DNA of 64,000 bases from CAYQJL01 sp964612295 (GTDB lineage: Bacteria > Eisenbacteria > RBG-16-71-46 > CAIMUX01 > WJJG01), in assembly GCA_964612295.1 (NCBI GenBank), contig CAZTDY010000005.1, positions 71,036 to 135,035 of the forward strand, given 5' to 3'. Made by a program: the position numbers and the translations under genes. Shown here one piece after another: positions 17,634-26,833 of the stretch. Each line of letters begins with the position of its first letter. Position 1 is the first letter of the stretch. The notes beneath the pieces were generated by a model. The model was given only the letters and a program-made list of their open reading frames with translations, was not told the DNA's origin and searched no databases.

Positions 17634-17680
17634 CCAGCCCCCGATCCACTCCCGAAGGAGCGACCGGGGGCGGGGGCTGG
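17634..17680 (+). terminator. GC-rich hairpin after guaB (possible terminator)
   Basis: Perfect 10-base arms CCAGCCCCCG (17634-17643) and CGGGGGCTGG (17671-17680) lie 16 bases after the guaB stop, with a 27-base loop. There is no T-tract, so it may stabilise the mRNA end rather than terminate on its own. Confidence 0.4.
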
Positions 17681-17835
17681 GGAGGTGCGTGGGGCCACTC
17701 GAAGATGGCATGCCTCGCCCATCATGCCATCGATGCGTAGATCAAGCGTGGGGGGGAGCCCGGCGCGTCACGGCTGCTTATCTTTGGCCCGCGTTTCACG
17801 CCGCGAAGGGGTGACACCGCCCCCACGCTTGGAAA

Positions 17836-18651
17836 TCAATTCGATCGCGTCTCCGGCTGCGATTCAGGCACCTCGAAGGTGAAGTTCGGATCGAGAACCT
17901 TGATCTGTTCGACCACTGCTTCGAGCTTCGCCTTCACCGCCGGGTCACTCGTTCTCTTCCACTCCGCGTAGAGATCCAGGAACTCGTCCTGTTTGCCGCG
18001 GAGATCTTCACAGCGCTTCGATTCACTGACCGTCCGCTCGAGGTGATAAACCTCGCCGTGAGACAGCTTGTCCAAGAGGTTCAGATACTCCCCCCGCATG
18101 TGCGACAGAATGCGCAGGTACTTCTCGAATCCAACACTGAGCTTCTCGAGCACGTCGGTGATCGCGGCGTGCGGATCGTGGATCTTCTGGCTGTACGTGT
18201 AGGCGAAGCGGTAGTAGGTCTTGCCCCGCCCGATGTACGCCTCTTCCGAGGGCTGGAACACCTGCCTCTCGGGCACGATCAGCGTGCTGGGATTCACCGG
18301 ATCGGTCGCCACGGGATTGTCGAAGATTCCCAGGGAGACGAGCAGGAAGTCCGCATTGGTCTTGTACAGAGTATATTTCAGGCGCGCGTCCCGCGACTCG
18401 GCCAGCCGGCCGAAGACCTCGCTGTCATACTTCGACAGGTATTTGTTTGCGCGCTGAATGTACTCCGGATTGATGAAGGAGTTCAGAAGATGGGCGATAT
18501 AGACGTTCACATCTTCGTCGTAGTAGTCCTTGTTTGAAACCAGTCCGGTCTCGATGCGCGAATACAGCAGACACTTCAACATGAAGTAGTAGGTCGGCTT
18601 CAGATCCCGCGTCTTGCCCGTCAGGTCTATGTAGCTGCTCCGGGTCGACAT
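17836..18651 (-). CDS. Conserved-looking cytosolic protein of unknown function
   Basis: About 271 residues from the ATG at 18651 (MSTRSSYIDL); a GGAG/AGGGAG stretch lies upstream, and the longer frame adds a poorly coding N-terminus. It has no signal peptide or membrane span. It is largely helical, with many Tyr and Lys (DYYDEDVNVYIAHLLNSFI, YYRFAYTYSQKI, and a charged C-terminal coiled region). I do not recognise a family. It is transcribed away from the signalling operon at 19140 and convergent with guaB. Confidence 0.7.
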   Translation of the reverse strand: MSTRSSYIDLTGKTRDLKPTYYFMLKCLLYSRIETGLVSNKDYYDEDVNVYIAHLLNSFINPEYIQRANKYLSKYDSEVFGRLAESRDARLKYTLYKTNADFLLVSLGIFDNPVATDPVNPSTLIVPERQVFQPSEEAYIGRGKTYYRFAYTYSQKIHDPHAAITDVLEKLSVGFEKYLRILSHMRGEYLNLLDKLSHGEVYHLERTVSESKRCEDLRGKQDEFLDLYAEWKRTSDPAVKAKLEAVVEQIKVLDPNFTFEVPESQPETRSN

Positions 18652-19139
18652 CGCTCCAGAAACTCCCTTTCTAACCGCTCGTCGTCCGTTCAAATGGTGC
18701 GGTTTCAGAATCCCGTTGACACTCAGCGGCCCTCAACTCATGCTCGTGATGCCGGGTTCTGGTGGGGAGATTCAGCAACGGCTGTGCCAGCAACGGCTGG
18801 CCGGCGGCGCCGGGTCGGGAGGGGTTCACGCAGCGACGCATCAGGCAACCTGCAGGCGCTCACAGGTTCGATCCCGGCTGGCGAACCGATCCATCCTGCT
18901 AAGATTCTGTCTTTGGCGGGGATGTGGCGAGTACCCTCGCGTCGTTTGGTGCATCGGCCCACCCGTTCTGCGCGCTCACTCCTCTCCCAAAACCGCCCTG
19001 CCAATTGGCCCGATTCGCGTGTGGTTTCAGGCAAACCGCCCATCCGGATCTGAGCGACCCAAGCCCGGGTCCTTGCAGACTGCATCCGTGGCCCCCCGGC
19101 CGCGTGCATTCTGCGGTAGGAGAGAGGGAGAGATCGGTC
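18652..19139. other. 488-bp intergenic region, no gene seen
   Basis: Divergent spacer between the hypothetical gene and the signalling operon. It contains a tandem 12-base repeat CAGCAACGGCTG (18773-18784 and 18788-18799, 15-base period). Open frames cross it, but they lack coding character and start sites. A GGTTCGATCCC string looks like a tRNA T-loop but has no pairing arms. The promoters for both flanking genes should lie here; none stands out. Confidence 0.5.
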
Positions 19140-20306
19140 ATGGGCGCGTCCCGGTGGACACCCCCGAAAACGCCGAGCCGAGGCGGATTCCGCCTCCGGC
19201 TGCTCCTCGCCTTCCTGATTCCGGTGGCGATACTAGGTTGCGTTTGCGCCCTTCTCCTCGAGGCCCTCTTTGTCCGCGTGGCTCCTCCGTCGGGGATTCC
19301 GTTCGGGGCCTTTCGTCTGCTTCTGGCCGCCGGGGTCCTGCTGGCGATGGGCGTGGCGGTGGCTCTGGCCTTCCACATGGGAGACCGGTTCACCCGGCCG
19401 GTGGCCTGGCTACTGCGGGCGATCGACGCCGGCCAGGTGCGGTTGCTCAGCCAGGTTCCCCCGCCGGCGGCAGGCTGGGAACTCGGTGTGCTCTCCGAGA
19501 GGGTGCGGGTCCTTCTGCGGCAAAACCTCTCCGGGGCCACCGCCATGGAGGAACTCGAGTCGCTGCGCGACGAGATCGGCGCCGTCCTCGACGCGGCCGA
19601 CACCGGGGAGCTGAATGCCGGTGAGTGGCCCGCAAATTGCTCAACCCATCCCCTCACGCGGCGTCTGCTCTCGTTTTTCAAGCTTCGCATCGAAAGAATC
19701 CGGGAGGCGGATGAAGGGGTCAGCCGGCTGCGGGGTCTTCTGGAGCAGGATTGGCGGGAGGAAACCATCGCGGTCGACGAGATCGTGACGCGCGCGGAAC
19801 GGTGCCACCTGCTGCATACGCAGATCGGGGTCGAACTCCAGCGGCTCGATCGCGTTCTCGGGCGCGAACGCGAACGGCGGGTGGTGGGGGAGGATCTCCT
19901 CACCCTGCTGCGGGATCTCCGGCTGGGGATCGATCGCTGGCAGAGCGAGGTCAAGGCCCTCCTGGGCGAGCAATGTGAAGAGGATCGCCTGATCGATTGG
20001 GAACATTGGATACGCGAAAGCCAGGTGCTGCTCAAGGAACAGGTCACCCGGGCGGCGGACGGTCGCCAGGGCGATATCGAGGATCTGACAGGTGGTCTGG
20101 AGAAGGTCTCGACGGCCCTGGCCGGGTCTGGACAGGAGGCCGGGGAGGTTTCGCGGGAGGCCGCCCAGCTCAAACGGGCGTGGGGACGTTTGGGCGAACG
20201 ACTCCGGACCTTGACGGTGAGGGTCGGCGAATTGCAGGATGGGGTACGTGGGACGAAGACTTCGCCATGGGAGGACACCAAGGGTGACGCAGCAGAGAGA
20301 CAATGA
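19140..20306 (+). CDS. Membrane HAMP-like coiled-coil signalling protein
   Basis: About 388 residues from the ATG at 19140 (Shine-Dalgarno AGAGAGGGAG). It has two membrane spans (LRLLLAFLIPVAILGCVCALLL and FRLLLAAGVLLAMGVAVALAF) with only a short periplasmic loop. A HAMP-like segment follows (GDRFTRPVAWLLRAIDAGQV), then a long, regular coiled coil (about 130-380) rich in Glu, Arg and Leu. It resembles a chemoreceptor without the conserved signalling tip or a ligand domain, and no kinase domain is present. It is probably a signal relay for the two downstream genes. The next gene starts 23 bases before this stop. Confidence 0.65.
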   Translation: MGASRWTPPKTPSRGGFRLRLLLAFLIPVAILGCVCALLLEALFVRVAPPSGIPFGAFRLLLAAGVLLAMGVAVALAFHMGDRFTRPVAWLLRAIDAGQVRLLSQVPPPAAGWELGVLSERVRVLLRQNLSGATAMEELESLRDEIGAVLDAADTGELNAGEWPANCSTHPLTRRLLSFFKLRIERIREADEGVSRLRGLLEQDWREETIAVDEIVTRAERCHLLHTQIGVELQRLDRVLGRERERRVVGEDLLTLLRDLRLGIDRWQSEVKALLGEQCEEDRLIDWEHWIRESQVLLKEQVTRAADGRQGDIEDLTGGLEKVSTALAGSGQEAGEVSREAAQLKRAWGRLGERLRTLTVRVGELQDGVRGTKTSPWEDTKGDAAERQ

Positions 20307-21765
20307 CGTCCAGGACAGGGTGGTGCGCCTGCTAGACCTGATGGGCAAGATGATCCAGGAGGTCGGAGGGCTCGTCGAAGCGCAGAGCGCCGCCGCAGTT
20401 CCCCCGGTCCCTGCTGAGACGACCACCCCGCCCGAGGGCGCTGAGGAACCGGCGCCCCCGCCGGCCGCCCCTGAGGTTGCGGAGCCGATCCGCCCTGATC
20501 CCCCCGTCGCCGAGCCGGAGGAGAGCATCCCGCTCGAACCCACCCCGCCGGTGGCCGAGGAGCCGGACATCACCGGCGAGGATGAGATCAAAGAAGCTCT
20601 GAATGTCGAATTCGCCCATCTCTTCGGGGAAGATGAAATACGGGCCCAGACCCCATCCGAAGAGGCGCCGCCTGTGGAGGAGCCTCCGGAGGAGTCCCCG
20701 GTGGTGACCACAGATGCCCAGGCCGACGCCGTCCCCGAAATCCTCGAAGCTCCACCCCAGGAAGACCCCGCCGGGCAGCCCGTGGCAGAATCGGGCCCGC
20801 CGCCCGCCGTCCACCAGCTCTATCTGGTCTGTGAAGGGGAGCAAGGACGCCGATTGGCGATTCCCTGGGGATGGATTGTGGACACCCAGCTTTCCCAAAC
20901 TGGTGCGCCAGAGGCCTTTACGCTCGTGGATGGCGAAGACGTCCGGAAGATGAAGGTCAAGAAGGTGCGAGGCATCTGGTCGGCGAAGGAGCTCGAAGAC
21001 TGGTCCGAGGATGTCCACTGGGTCACGGACCTGAAGCAGCTCGCCCACCCCAGTCTGCTGGCCGCAATCGAGCCGGAGATCCCGGCCGCTCCGGAGCCTC
21101 CTGCCCCCCGACCTGAGCCGCAGGCCGAAGCACCCGAAATCCAGCCGGCGCACACCGTCGTGCTGCCGGAACTCCATGACGAACGCGAGGCGATGAAGGT
21201 GGTTCCGGATCCCTCTGTGATCGCCCCCCTCGAACTGGACTCGATGGACCAGACCCTGGCGGAGCCCGAAGAGGAGCCGTTCCAGGAGGATGCTGAAGGT
21301 CAACCTCCTACTGTATGGGTCGTTTCGCCGTCCGCCCTGGCCCGCAGGTTCCTGATGCGCCATCTGGATGAAACTGGAATCGAAGTGCATGAAGCACGAG
21401 ATCTTGATGATCCCCTTCTCCCGGCCGATCTAGAGGGTGCAGGGGCTCTCTTTCTGGATGAGAGCCTCCAGGAGCACTGGAGTGCCCACCCGATGGCGAC
21501 CACGATCCGGGTCCCCTTGGTTCTGCTGACCGTGGACGGAAACCTCCGGGTACCGGCCGCGGGTGTCCACTCCACTGAGGGAGCAGCCCTTCCCAGACCG
21601 TTCGAGCGCTCGGAGGTCGAAACGGTCGTGACCTGGCTGCGGTCCCTCTGGGATCTGGACTCGGCAGGGGGTAACGGCGCTCATGGAGACTCGCAAAACG
21701 ACACTTGGCTCTTTGCAGACCCCTTCGGGAACGCAGACGCGGGAAAACGTCCTGGTGGTAGATGA
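20284..21765 (+). CDS. Pro/Glu-rich protein with degenerate C-terminal receiver
   Basis: About 493 residues from a GTG (20284) preceded by GAGGAC. An N-terminal helix is followed by a long Pro/Glu-rich disordered linker (about 35-185). A small beta domain (YLVCEGEQGRRLAIPWGWI) looks slightly like the start of CheW. A second linker leads to a receiver-like domain (about 350-475: VWVVSPSALARRFLMRHLDETG, LFLDESL, VPLVLLTVDG, LPRPF). The receiver lacks the paired acidic residues and has Arg in place of the invariant Lys, so phosphorylation is unlikely. Probably a scaffold between the membrane protein and the downstream HD-GYP regulator (inference). It overlaps the next gene by 83 bases. Confidence 0.6.
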   Translation: MTQQRDNDVQDRVVRLLDLMGKMIQEVGGLVEAQSAAAVPPVPAETTTPPEGAEEPAPPPAAPEVAEPIRPDPPVAEPEESIPLEPTPPVAEEPDITGEDEIKEALNVEFAHLFGEDEIRAQTPSEEAPPVEEPPEESPVVTTDAQADAVPEILEAPPQEDPAGQPVAESGPPPAVHQLYLVCEGEQGRRLAIPWGWIVDTQLSQTGAPEAFTLVDGEDVRKMKVKKVRGIWSAKELEDWSEDVHWVTDLKQLAHPSLLAAIEPEIPAAPEPPAPRPEPQAEAPEIQPAHTVVLPELHDEREAMKVVPDPSVIAPLELDSMDQTLAEPEEEPFQEDAEGQPPTVWVVSPSALARRFLMRHLDETGIEVHEARDLDDPLLPADLEGAGALFLDESLQEHWSAHPMATTIRVPLVLLTVDGNLRVPAAGVHSTEGAALPRPFERSEVETVVTWLRSLWDLDSAGGNGAHGDSQNDTWLFADPFGNADAGKRPGGR

Positions 21766-23278
21766 TGACGTTCGCGTCATCGAGCTTCTTCAAATCACCC
21801 TCTCGGGTCGCGGCTACTCTGTTCACACCGCCTTCGACGGCCACAGCGCGGTCGAACAGATCGAAAAGCGGAAGCCCGACATGGTGGTCCTCGACGTGCG
21901 GCTCCCGCGAAAGAGCGGCTTCCAGGTTCTGGAGGAGATCCGCTCCGACCCAGATCGGGCGCAACTGCCCGTCATCCTGATCTCCGGGAATCCATCGAAT
22001 GAGACCCGCATTCAGGGCCTGCGCCTGGGCGCGGATGACTTTCTGATCAAGCCGTTTTCACCCCGCGAACTCATCATGAAGATTCGCCGCATCCTCGATC
22101 GGGTCGGGGATCAGAAGATCCTGCAGACCCGCAATCTGGCCCTCGAGGACGAGGTGGCCCGACAGCGCGAGCAGCTGCTGCAGACCCACGCCGACATGCA
22201 CGCGAACCTGATGCGGATCGGCACGGTCCTGCAGCGGGTCGAGCAGATCAATGACCGCAGCAGTCTCCTGAAGGTGATGGAAGGCTTCGTCCGGGCGATC
22301 ATCTCCGATGTTGGCGTGGATTCGGTTTGCCTCTTCACCCGGGATATCCACAGCCGGCGGTTTCGACCGGAGGTCTGGCGCGGCCTGTCGGGGTCGGCGG
22401 TCCTCAATCTTGTTGTTGAGGGAGAGGGATTCCTGGCGCAGGTGCTCACCCTGGAAGCCCGCACGATGGGATTGGATGAATTCGAAGACTACCCCCGCGC
22501 CTCCGAGGAGCTGATGAAGCTCTCCGCGGCCGGGTTCACCCACCTGACCCCGGTCAAGTTGGCCGGCGAGATGATCGCCCTGATCGCCGGTGGCGACAAA
22601 CTCGGGGGACACACCCTCGAGCCGATCGACATTCACCTCCTCTCGGTCCTGGCGCGGGCGGCCGCAGCCTCGATCAAGAACGCGGAGATGCTCGACGAGT
22701 CACGCCGCTCCTTCGTGGACACCTCCGCCGAGTTGATTCGGCTGATCGAGGATCGCTACGACAGCGTCCGGGGACACTCCGAGCGCGTTCACGATCTGTC
22801 CCTGGGGATCGCCGGCGAGATGGATCTGGGCCGGCGGGAACGGCAGACGATTGCCCATGCCGCCAGGCTCCACGACCTGGGGGCGCTCAACGAGTATGAG
22901 ACCCTCTTCGTGGGGGAGACCACCCTCGACGACGATCAGCGCAAGGCGCTCCGCCGAAAAGCCTCGGAGGGTGTGCAGCAACTGCTCGACCGCACCCACA
23001 TGCCGGAAGTGGCCGAAGCCGTCATGCACGTCAACGAATACTGGGACGGCAGCGGGCTTCCCGACGGGCTGGCCGAGGAGTCGATTCCACTGGCCTCACG
23101 CGTGGTGGCCGTCGCCAACGCCTATGATGCGCTGGTCCACGATCGTCCCCACCGGCAGGCTTATCCGCATGAGGCCGCGCTGAAACTCATCGATGAACGT
23201 GGGGGTCACCAATTCGATCCGCAGGTGGTTGCGTGCCTGGCGAAGGCCCTGGCCCGCGCCGAGGCGCCGGTCGACTAG
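21683..23278 (+). CDS. Response regulator: receiver-GAF-HD-GYP-like output
   Basis: 531 residues. Receiver (about 20-140; VVDDD, Asp in VVLDVRLP, Lys in LIKPF), a coiled linker, a GAF-like domain (about 190-340) and an HD-GYP-type domain (about 345-525) with HxxR/HD in HAARLHDLG and HVNEYWDGSGLP. HD-GYP enzymes degrade cyclic-di-GMP; here the GYP signature is GLP and the HHE motif is changed, so activity is uncertain. The receiver keeps its key residues, unlike the neighbour's. It ends the three-gene operon and overlaps the convergent gene at 23275 by 4 bases. Shine-Dalgarno AGGGGGT lies upstream. Confidence 0.85.
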   Translation: METRKTTLGSLQTPSGTQTRENVLVVDDDVRVIELLQITLSGRGYSVHTAFDGHSAVEQIEKRKPDMVVLDVRLPRKSGFQVLEEIRSDPDRAQLPVILISGNPSNETRIQGLRLGADDFLIKPFSPRELIMKIRRILDRVGDQKILQTRNLALEDEVARQREQLLQTHADMHANLMRIGTVLQRVEQINDRSSLLKVMEGFVRAIISDVGVDSVCLFTRDIHSRRFRPEVWRGLSGSAVLNLVVEGEGFLAQVLTLEARTMGLDEFEDYPRASEELMKLSAAGFTHLTPVKLAGEMIALIAGGDKLGGHTLEPIDIHLLSVLARAAAASIKNAEMLDESRRSFVDTSAELIRLIEDRYDSVRGHSERVHDLSLGIAGEMDLGRRERQTIAHAARLHDLGALNEYETLFVGETTLDDDQRKALRRKASEGVQQLLDRTHMPEVAEAVMHVNEYWDGSGLPDGLAEESIPLASRVVAVANAYDALVHDRPHRQAYPHEAALKLIDERGGHQFDPQVVACLAKALARAEAPVD

Positions 23279-24957
23279 TCCCGGTGCAGACCGACGATCT
23301 GCGGGCCCTGCCGCGAGTCGAAGTAGATGTGCACGTCGGTCCGGCCCGGCAGCCATTTCCCCAGATGCGAGTAGGCGCGGACCTCGGCCACGGCGTAGCG
23401 CTGCGGGTCGTGGCGGTGCAGGTGCACAGGCGGAATGAAGGCGGTAAGATCGAAGTGCCGGTAGTGTCCCCCACGAGACTGCTGCCCGAGTTTCCCACCG
23501 AAGTCCGGTAGCCGGAAGATCATGCTGTACTGAACATCGTCGGGATGGGACACACCCGCCAGCACCCCCAGATCCTCGAACGCCAGCATCCAGCGCCCCG
23601 GGGTCGGACTCTGAATCTCGAACCTGTCGGCCGCCGTGGATCCACCCAGGTAGGCGGCTGCAATGCGGTCACGCCGTTGGGCCAAGGTCCCGGTGAGATA
23701 GGTGGCGGCGGCGGGATCGCTGAGGCGTCCGGCGGACACCGCGGCGGCGATCTGTTCATCCGTGAAGCCGGCGACGATCTTGGCCGCCCAGAACGCGTCC
23801 GCCCAACCTGTGTTGACGAACGGCTCGAACCGGTAGGCCGGTGTCCAACCGGCGGGGTCGAACCCGCGGGCCTCGAAGGATCCCACGCCCACAAATCGCT
23901 GCTCGGCGGGGCGATCCTGATAGGCCGGTCCGAAGCCTAGTTTGAAGATGTTCCTGAACCAGCGGCCCATTTCCCAGTACGACTCCTGTCCCTCGGTTCC
24001 GAAGGGGTGGGGAGCCTGCAGCCGCGCGCCCAGACTCAGGCCCAGGCCGGCCAGGTGATGGCGCAGGTAGTCGCCCTCGCTGAGCCACACGTCGAGAGTG
24101 CGGTCGCTGCGCATGCGGGTCAGATCGATCCAGCTGCAGAAGACCTTGAGCCCGCGCAGCGAGCGGCGGTGTTCGTGCGGAATCCGATCGTTCGGGTCGT
24201 CGCCGCGCGTGCCCTTGCCGGCGAAACCGCCCTTTGAGATGCCGCCGGGAAGCCGGCAGGCCGCCGCCCTGAGCGGCGCATCGCCGGAGTCGAGCCGCTC
24301 GAGCAGCTTGGCGAGATCTCGCGAGCGAAGATCGGCTTTGCCGCCGAATTCGCCGAACTTGCGCGCGCCTACGGCGACCTCGAGGTCCGCAGGATCGACG
24401 TCGGTGACAAAACTCTCCAAGACGTGGTAGCCGGCAGCATAGAGCAGCCGGCCCGCGATCACCGTGGCGGCGGTGCGCATCTGCGGATATTGAGGATCAT
24501 CGAAGACGAGAATGCACTGCCGCCCGGTCGTCTCTTCGATCACCACAAACGGCTCTTTCCCATCGACCCGGGCCGCAACGACCGGCAGAGACCCGGCGGT
24601 GCGAAGCACCCCGCTGACCACCGGTCCCCGTCCGACGACGTCCGGGGGCATCGTACGGGTGCCCATCCGCGGCGTGAACCAGGAGGAGGCCGGGACCTCT
24701 TCGGCGCTGTTCACATCCTGGGCTAGGGCCGGGCGCCGCAATCCAAGCAGGTCGTGCATGGGCCTGAGCCAGTAGCCGTCGATGAAGCCGTGGTAGCGGT
24801 TCTCTCCCCGCAACCCCGGCTCCGGAATCGGCTGCGTATCGAGGACCGTCCACACGGGTTCGTCGGTCGTGAAGCGGAGGGAGGTCGCGGCCGCACCGTC
24901 ATGGACCAGGCCAAGCCCTGCGATAGCCACGAGCGCCCAGAGGGCAGGAGATCTCAT
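23275..24957 (-). CDS. Exported protein, pseudokinase-like family
   Basis: 560 residues with a signal peptide (LWALVAIAGLGLVHDGAAA). I recall a family of secreted proteins with a DPND-x-(V/I)-PHEHRR-x-LRGL motif followed by a catalytic-looking Asp/Asn and an H-x-x-x-DFG-like stretch. This protein has the first motif (residues about 265-285), but the later positions read WIDLTRMRSDRTLD and HHLAGLGLSLG, so the DFG-like Asp is missing. A kinase-fold relation is inference from memory. Its ATG overlaps the TGA of the Omp85-type gene (ATGA), so the two are co-translated and probably act together at the outer membrane. Confidence 0.6.
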   Translation of the reverse strand: MRSPALWALVAIAGLGLVHDGAAATSLRFTTDEPVWTVLDTQPIPEPGLRGENRYHGFIDGYWLRPMHDLLGLRRPALAQDVNSAEEVPASSWFTPRMGTRTMPPDVVGRGPVVSGVLRTAGSLPVVAARVDGKEPFVVIEETTGRQCILVFDDPQYPQMRTAATVIAGRLLYAAGYHVLESFVTDVDPADLEVAVGARKFGEFGGKADLRSRDLAKLLERLDSGDAPLRAAACRLPGGISKGGFAGKGTRGDDPNDRIPHEHRRSLRGLKVFCSWIDLTRMRSDRTLDVWLSEGDYLRHHLAGLGLSLGARLQAPHPFGTEGQESYWEMGRWFRNIFKLGFGPAYQDRPAEQRFVGVGSFEARGFDPAGWTPAYRFEPFVNTGWADAFWAAKIVAGFTDEQIAAAVSAGRLSDPAAATYLTGTLAQRRDRIAAAYLGGSTAADRFEIQSPTPGRWMLAFEDLGVLAGVSHPDDVQYSMIFRLPDFGGKLGQQSRGGHYRHFDLTAFIPPVHLHRHDPQRYAVAEVRAYSHLGKWLPGRTDVHIYFDSRQGPQIVGLHRD

Positions 24958-26324
24958 CGGCGATCCCTCCTGTCCTCGCGCTGGAACGCGGATTCGAGCG
25001 TGCCGAAGATCATCAGGTCCTCATCACTGCGGGCTGCCTGCAGACGGAACCAGAACTTCTCGTGAGTGGCAATGCGGAGGCCGGCGCCAAAGGACCGGTG
25101 GAGGTCCTCGAAGTCGACGTCCAGCAGCCGCGGCAATACCTTGCCGAAGTCGGCGAACAGCGTGATCTCCGCAAAGGGACTGATCGCGTAGCGATACTCT
25201 CCGGTCGCGAACACGGCGGCCTGATCGCGATAACGATCCTCCAGATACCCACGCAGGGTGCTGCGTCCGCCGAGGGTGGGGAGCTCGGTGATCTTGATCG
25301 GGAGGGCGCCCCCGGTTCGCGCCTCCTCACCCGCCACCCGCAGCACGAGCACGCGGCTGCCGCCGAGCGAGATGTAACTCTGGGCCTCGCCTCCATAGCG
25401 CACGTAGTTGACCGCATCCGGTCCGCTGCCCTTGTAGTAGCCGAAGAACCCCTCGCCCCAGAAACCGGACGTGGGCCGTCCGCGGTGATTGCGCAGGTCG
25501 ATCGTCAGGGCCACCTCGCCCGACATGTTCTGCGGGTTGACGTACAAGCCCGGCGCCATCGACTCGCTGTGGAAGATCTGTTCAATGCTCTTTTCGTCAC
25601 CCTCGACGTAGGCCCCGCGCGAGATCTGGTGCCGCTGCATCGCGGCGGTCAGATGCCAACGCATCCAGGGCTTGGGGGCGTAGCCGAACTTGCCCAGCAG
25701 GAGGTAGCGTTCATCGGTGTAGAACGTGCGGTTCGCGTAGAGGCTCACGTTGCCGATGCCGAAATAGTGGTGATCGGGGATGATCTCGTACTTGCCCGTG
25801 AGCCGATAGGTCCACTTGCTCAGCTCTAAGTCCCGGCTGCGGAAGGTCATGGCGGCGATATACCGTTTCGTCCCTCCCCAGGCGGCCCGGTAGGTGACAC
25901 ACCCGCCCCCGTGGAGCGGATTCCCGTGGCTCGCGCGAAATCCGGCATTCAGGCCGGGGTCAGGATCGAGCCCCACGACGGGAATGAAGTAACGGTTGTT
26001 GCGAAGGCCGCGCGCCGTGCGATCGATGAGCCCCGAGGACGAGGTGATCCCCACGATCGTCCTGACCGGATAGGTGCCCGCGGTGACCAGGATGCGGGCG
26101 GGGTAGAGGATCAGTCGCGGGAACAGCAGCGCGGCTCGCTCGCCCCCTTTGCCGGAGGTCTTCTCGTAACCTCGGGCGCCGTTGGGGCGATTCGGATCCG
26201 CAGCGTCCTCATCGGCCGCTGAGGGGGCGATGAGTCCAAGTAACAGGCAGCAAAAAACCACGCCCCAACCCAGGCCGAATGCTGCACCCGGGCTTCGGCG
26301 AGGCTGCTTCATCACGCGCCGCAT
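24954..26324 (-). CDS. Omp85-family outer-membrane protein (surface antigen, no POTRA)
   Basis: About 456 residues from the ATG at 26324 (26312 is also possible). A signal peptide is present (LGWGVVFCCLLLGLIAPSAA). After a short N-terminal stretch the protein is a 16-strand-like beta-barrel with the Omp85 lid-lock motif LGGRSTLRGYLEDRYRD and aromatic girdles. POTRA domains are absent. Related barrels export or anchor proteins or lipids. The downstream secreted gene overlaps it by 4 bases, suggesting a barrel/partner pair. The reading frame is open far upstream, but those residues lack coding character. Confidence 0.75.
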   Translation of the reverse strand: MRRVMKQPRRSPGAAFGLGWGVVFCCLLLGLIAPSAADEDAADPNRPNGARGYEKTSGKGGERAALLFPRLILYPARILVTAGTYPVRTIVGITSSSGLIDRTARGLRNNRYFIPVVGLDPDPGLNAGFRASHGNPLHGGGCVTYRAAWGGTKRYIAAMTFRSRDLELSKWTYRLTGKYEIIPDHHYFGIGNVSLYANRTFYTDERYLLLGKFGYAPKPWMRWHLTAAMQRHQISRGAYVEGDEKSIEQIFHSESMAPGLYVNPQNMSGEVALTIDLRNHRGRPTSGFWGEGFFGYYKGSGPDAVNYVRYGGEAQSYISLGGSRVLVLRVAGEEARTGGALPIKITELPTLGGRSTLRGYLEDRYRDQAAVFATGEYRYAISPFAEITLFADFGKVLPRLLDVDFEDLHRSFGAGLRIATHEKFWFRLQAARSDEDLMIFGTLESAFQREDRRDRR

Positions 26325-26833
26325 CCATGCGGGCCATCTAGTCGGCCGGTGGGATCTGTATCCCCGGCCTTTCCCGAAGGTCAGGGATGGACCCACAGGT
26401 CCACCCACCTTCCTTTCTGTCACGATGCCTCCCATGGTTCGTCCCTTAGCTCCCTGGACGACCAACATGAGTAGGGGCAGTCTACAGATCACACCGAAGG
26501 GTGCAAGTGTCCCTCTTGCACGGATTCGAAGCTCCGGTGCCGGGCACGGAGATGCGACGACCACATCGCGCAAGCTCGCATTATGCGCCCGCTCTTACCA
26601 GATAACCATCGGCCATTGAGGAACGGTCCCTTTGCCTGGCGCAATTTGACCAGGCGACCACTGCTGGGGTGGATGAGCCTGCCTCCGGCGCCGATTCCCT
26701 GTCTTGGAGGGCAGATTGAACACCGGCTGCGCTTACGGCTCGCATCGCCATTTCCACCCGGGGTTCGACGCCAAATCCGTAAACAGGGCCCGGCTCACCT
26801 AATTGTCAAACATCTAAGCAGCCGGGCCCTGCT
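26325..26833. other. 509-bp intergenic region with a terminator-like dyad
   Basis: Lies between the aldolase gene (minus) and the Omp85-type gene (minus). Apart from the dyad at 26784-26831 I see no gene, RNA or repeat in it. The promoter of the Omp85-type operon should be here; no convincing -35/-10 pair was found by eye. Confidence 0.45.
26784..26831 (-). terminator. Terminator-like 12-bp dyad after the aldolase gene
   Basis: Perfect arms CAGGGCCCGGCT (26784-26795) and AGCCGGGCCCTG (26820-26831) enclose a 24-base loop. It begins 3 bases beyond the aldolase stop codon, and the minus strand continues with TTTACGG, a weak T-run. Confidence 0.55.

Noticed and set aside
15489..17711. 740-codon minus-strand open frame over guaB and the barrel gene
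   Set aside because: guaB is unambiguous on the plus strand; the minus frame has no recognisable domain.
18840..18900. tRNA-like T-loop string GGTTCGATCCC
   Set aside because: Flanking bases do not pair into a T-arm, and no acceptor or anticodon stem was found.
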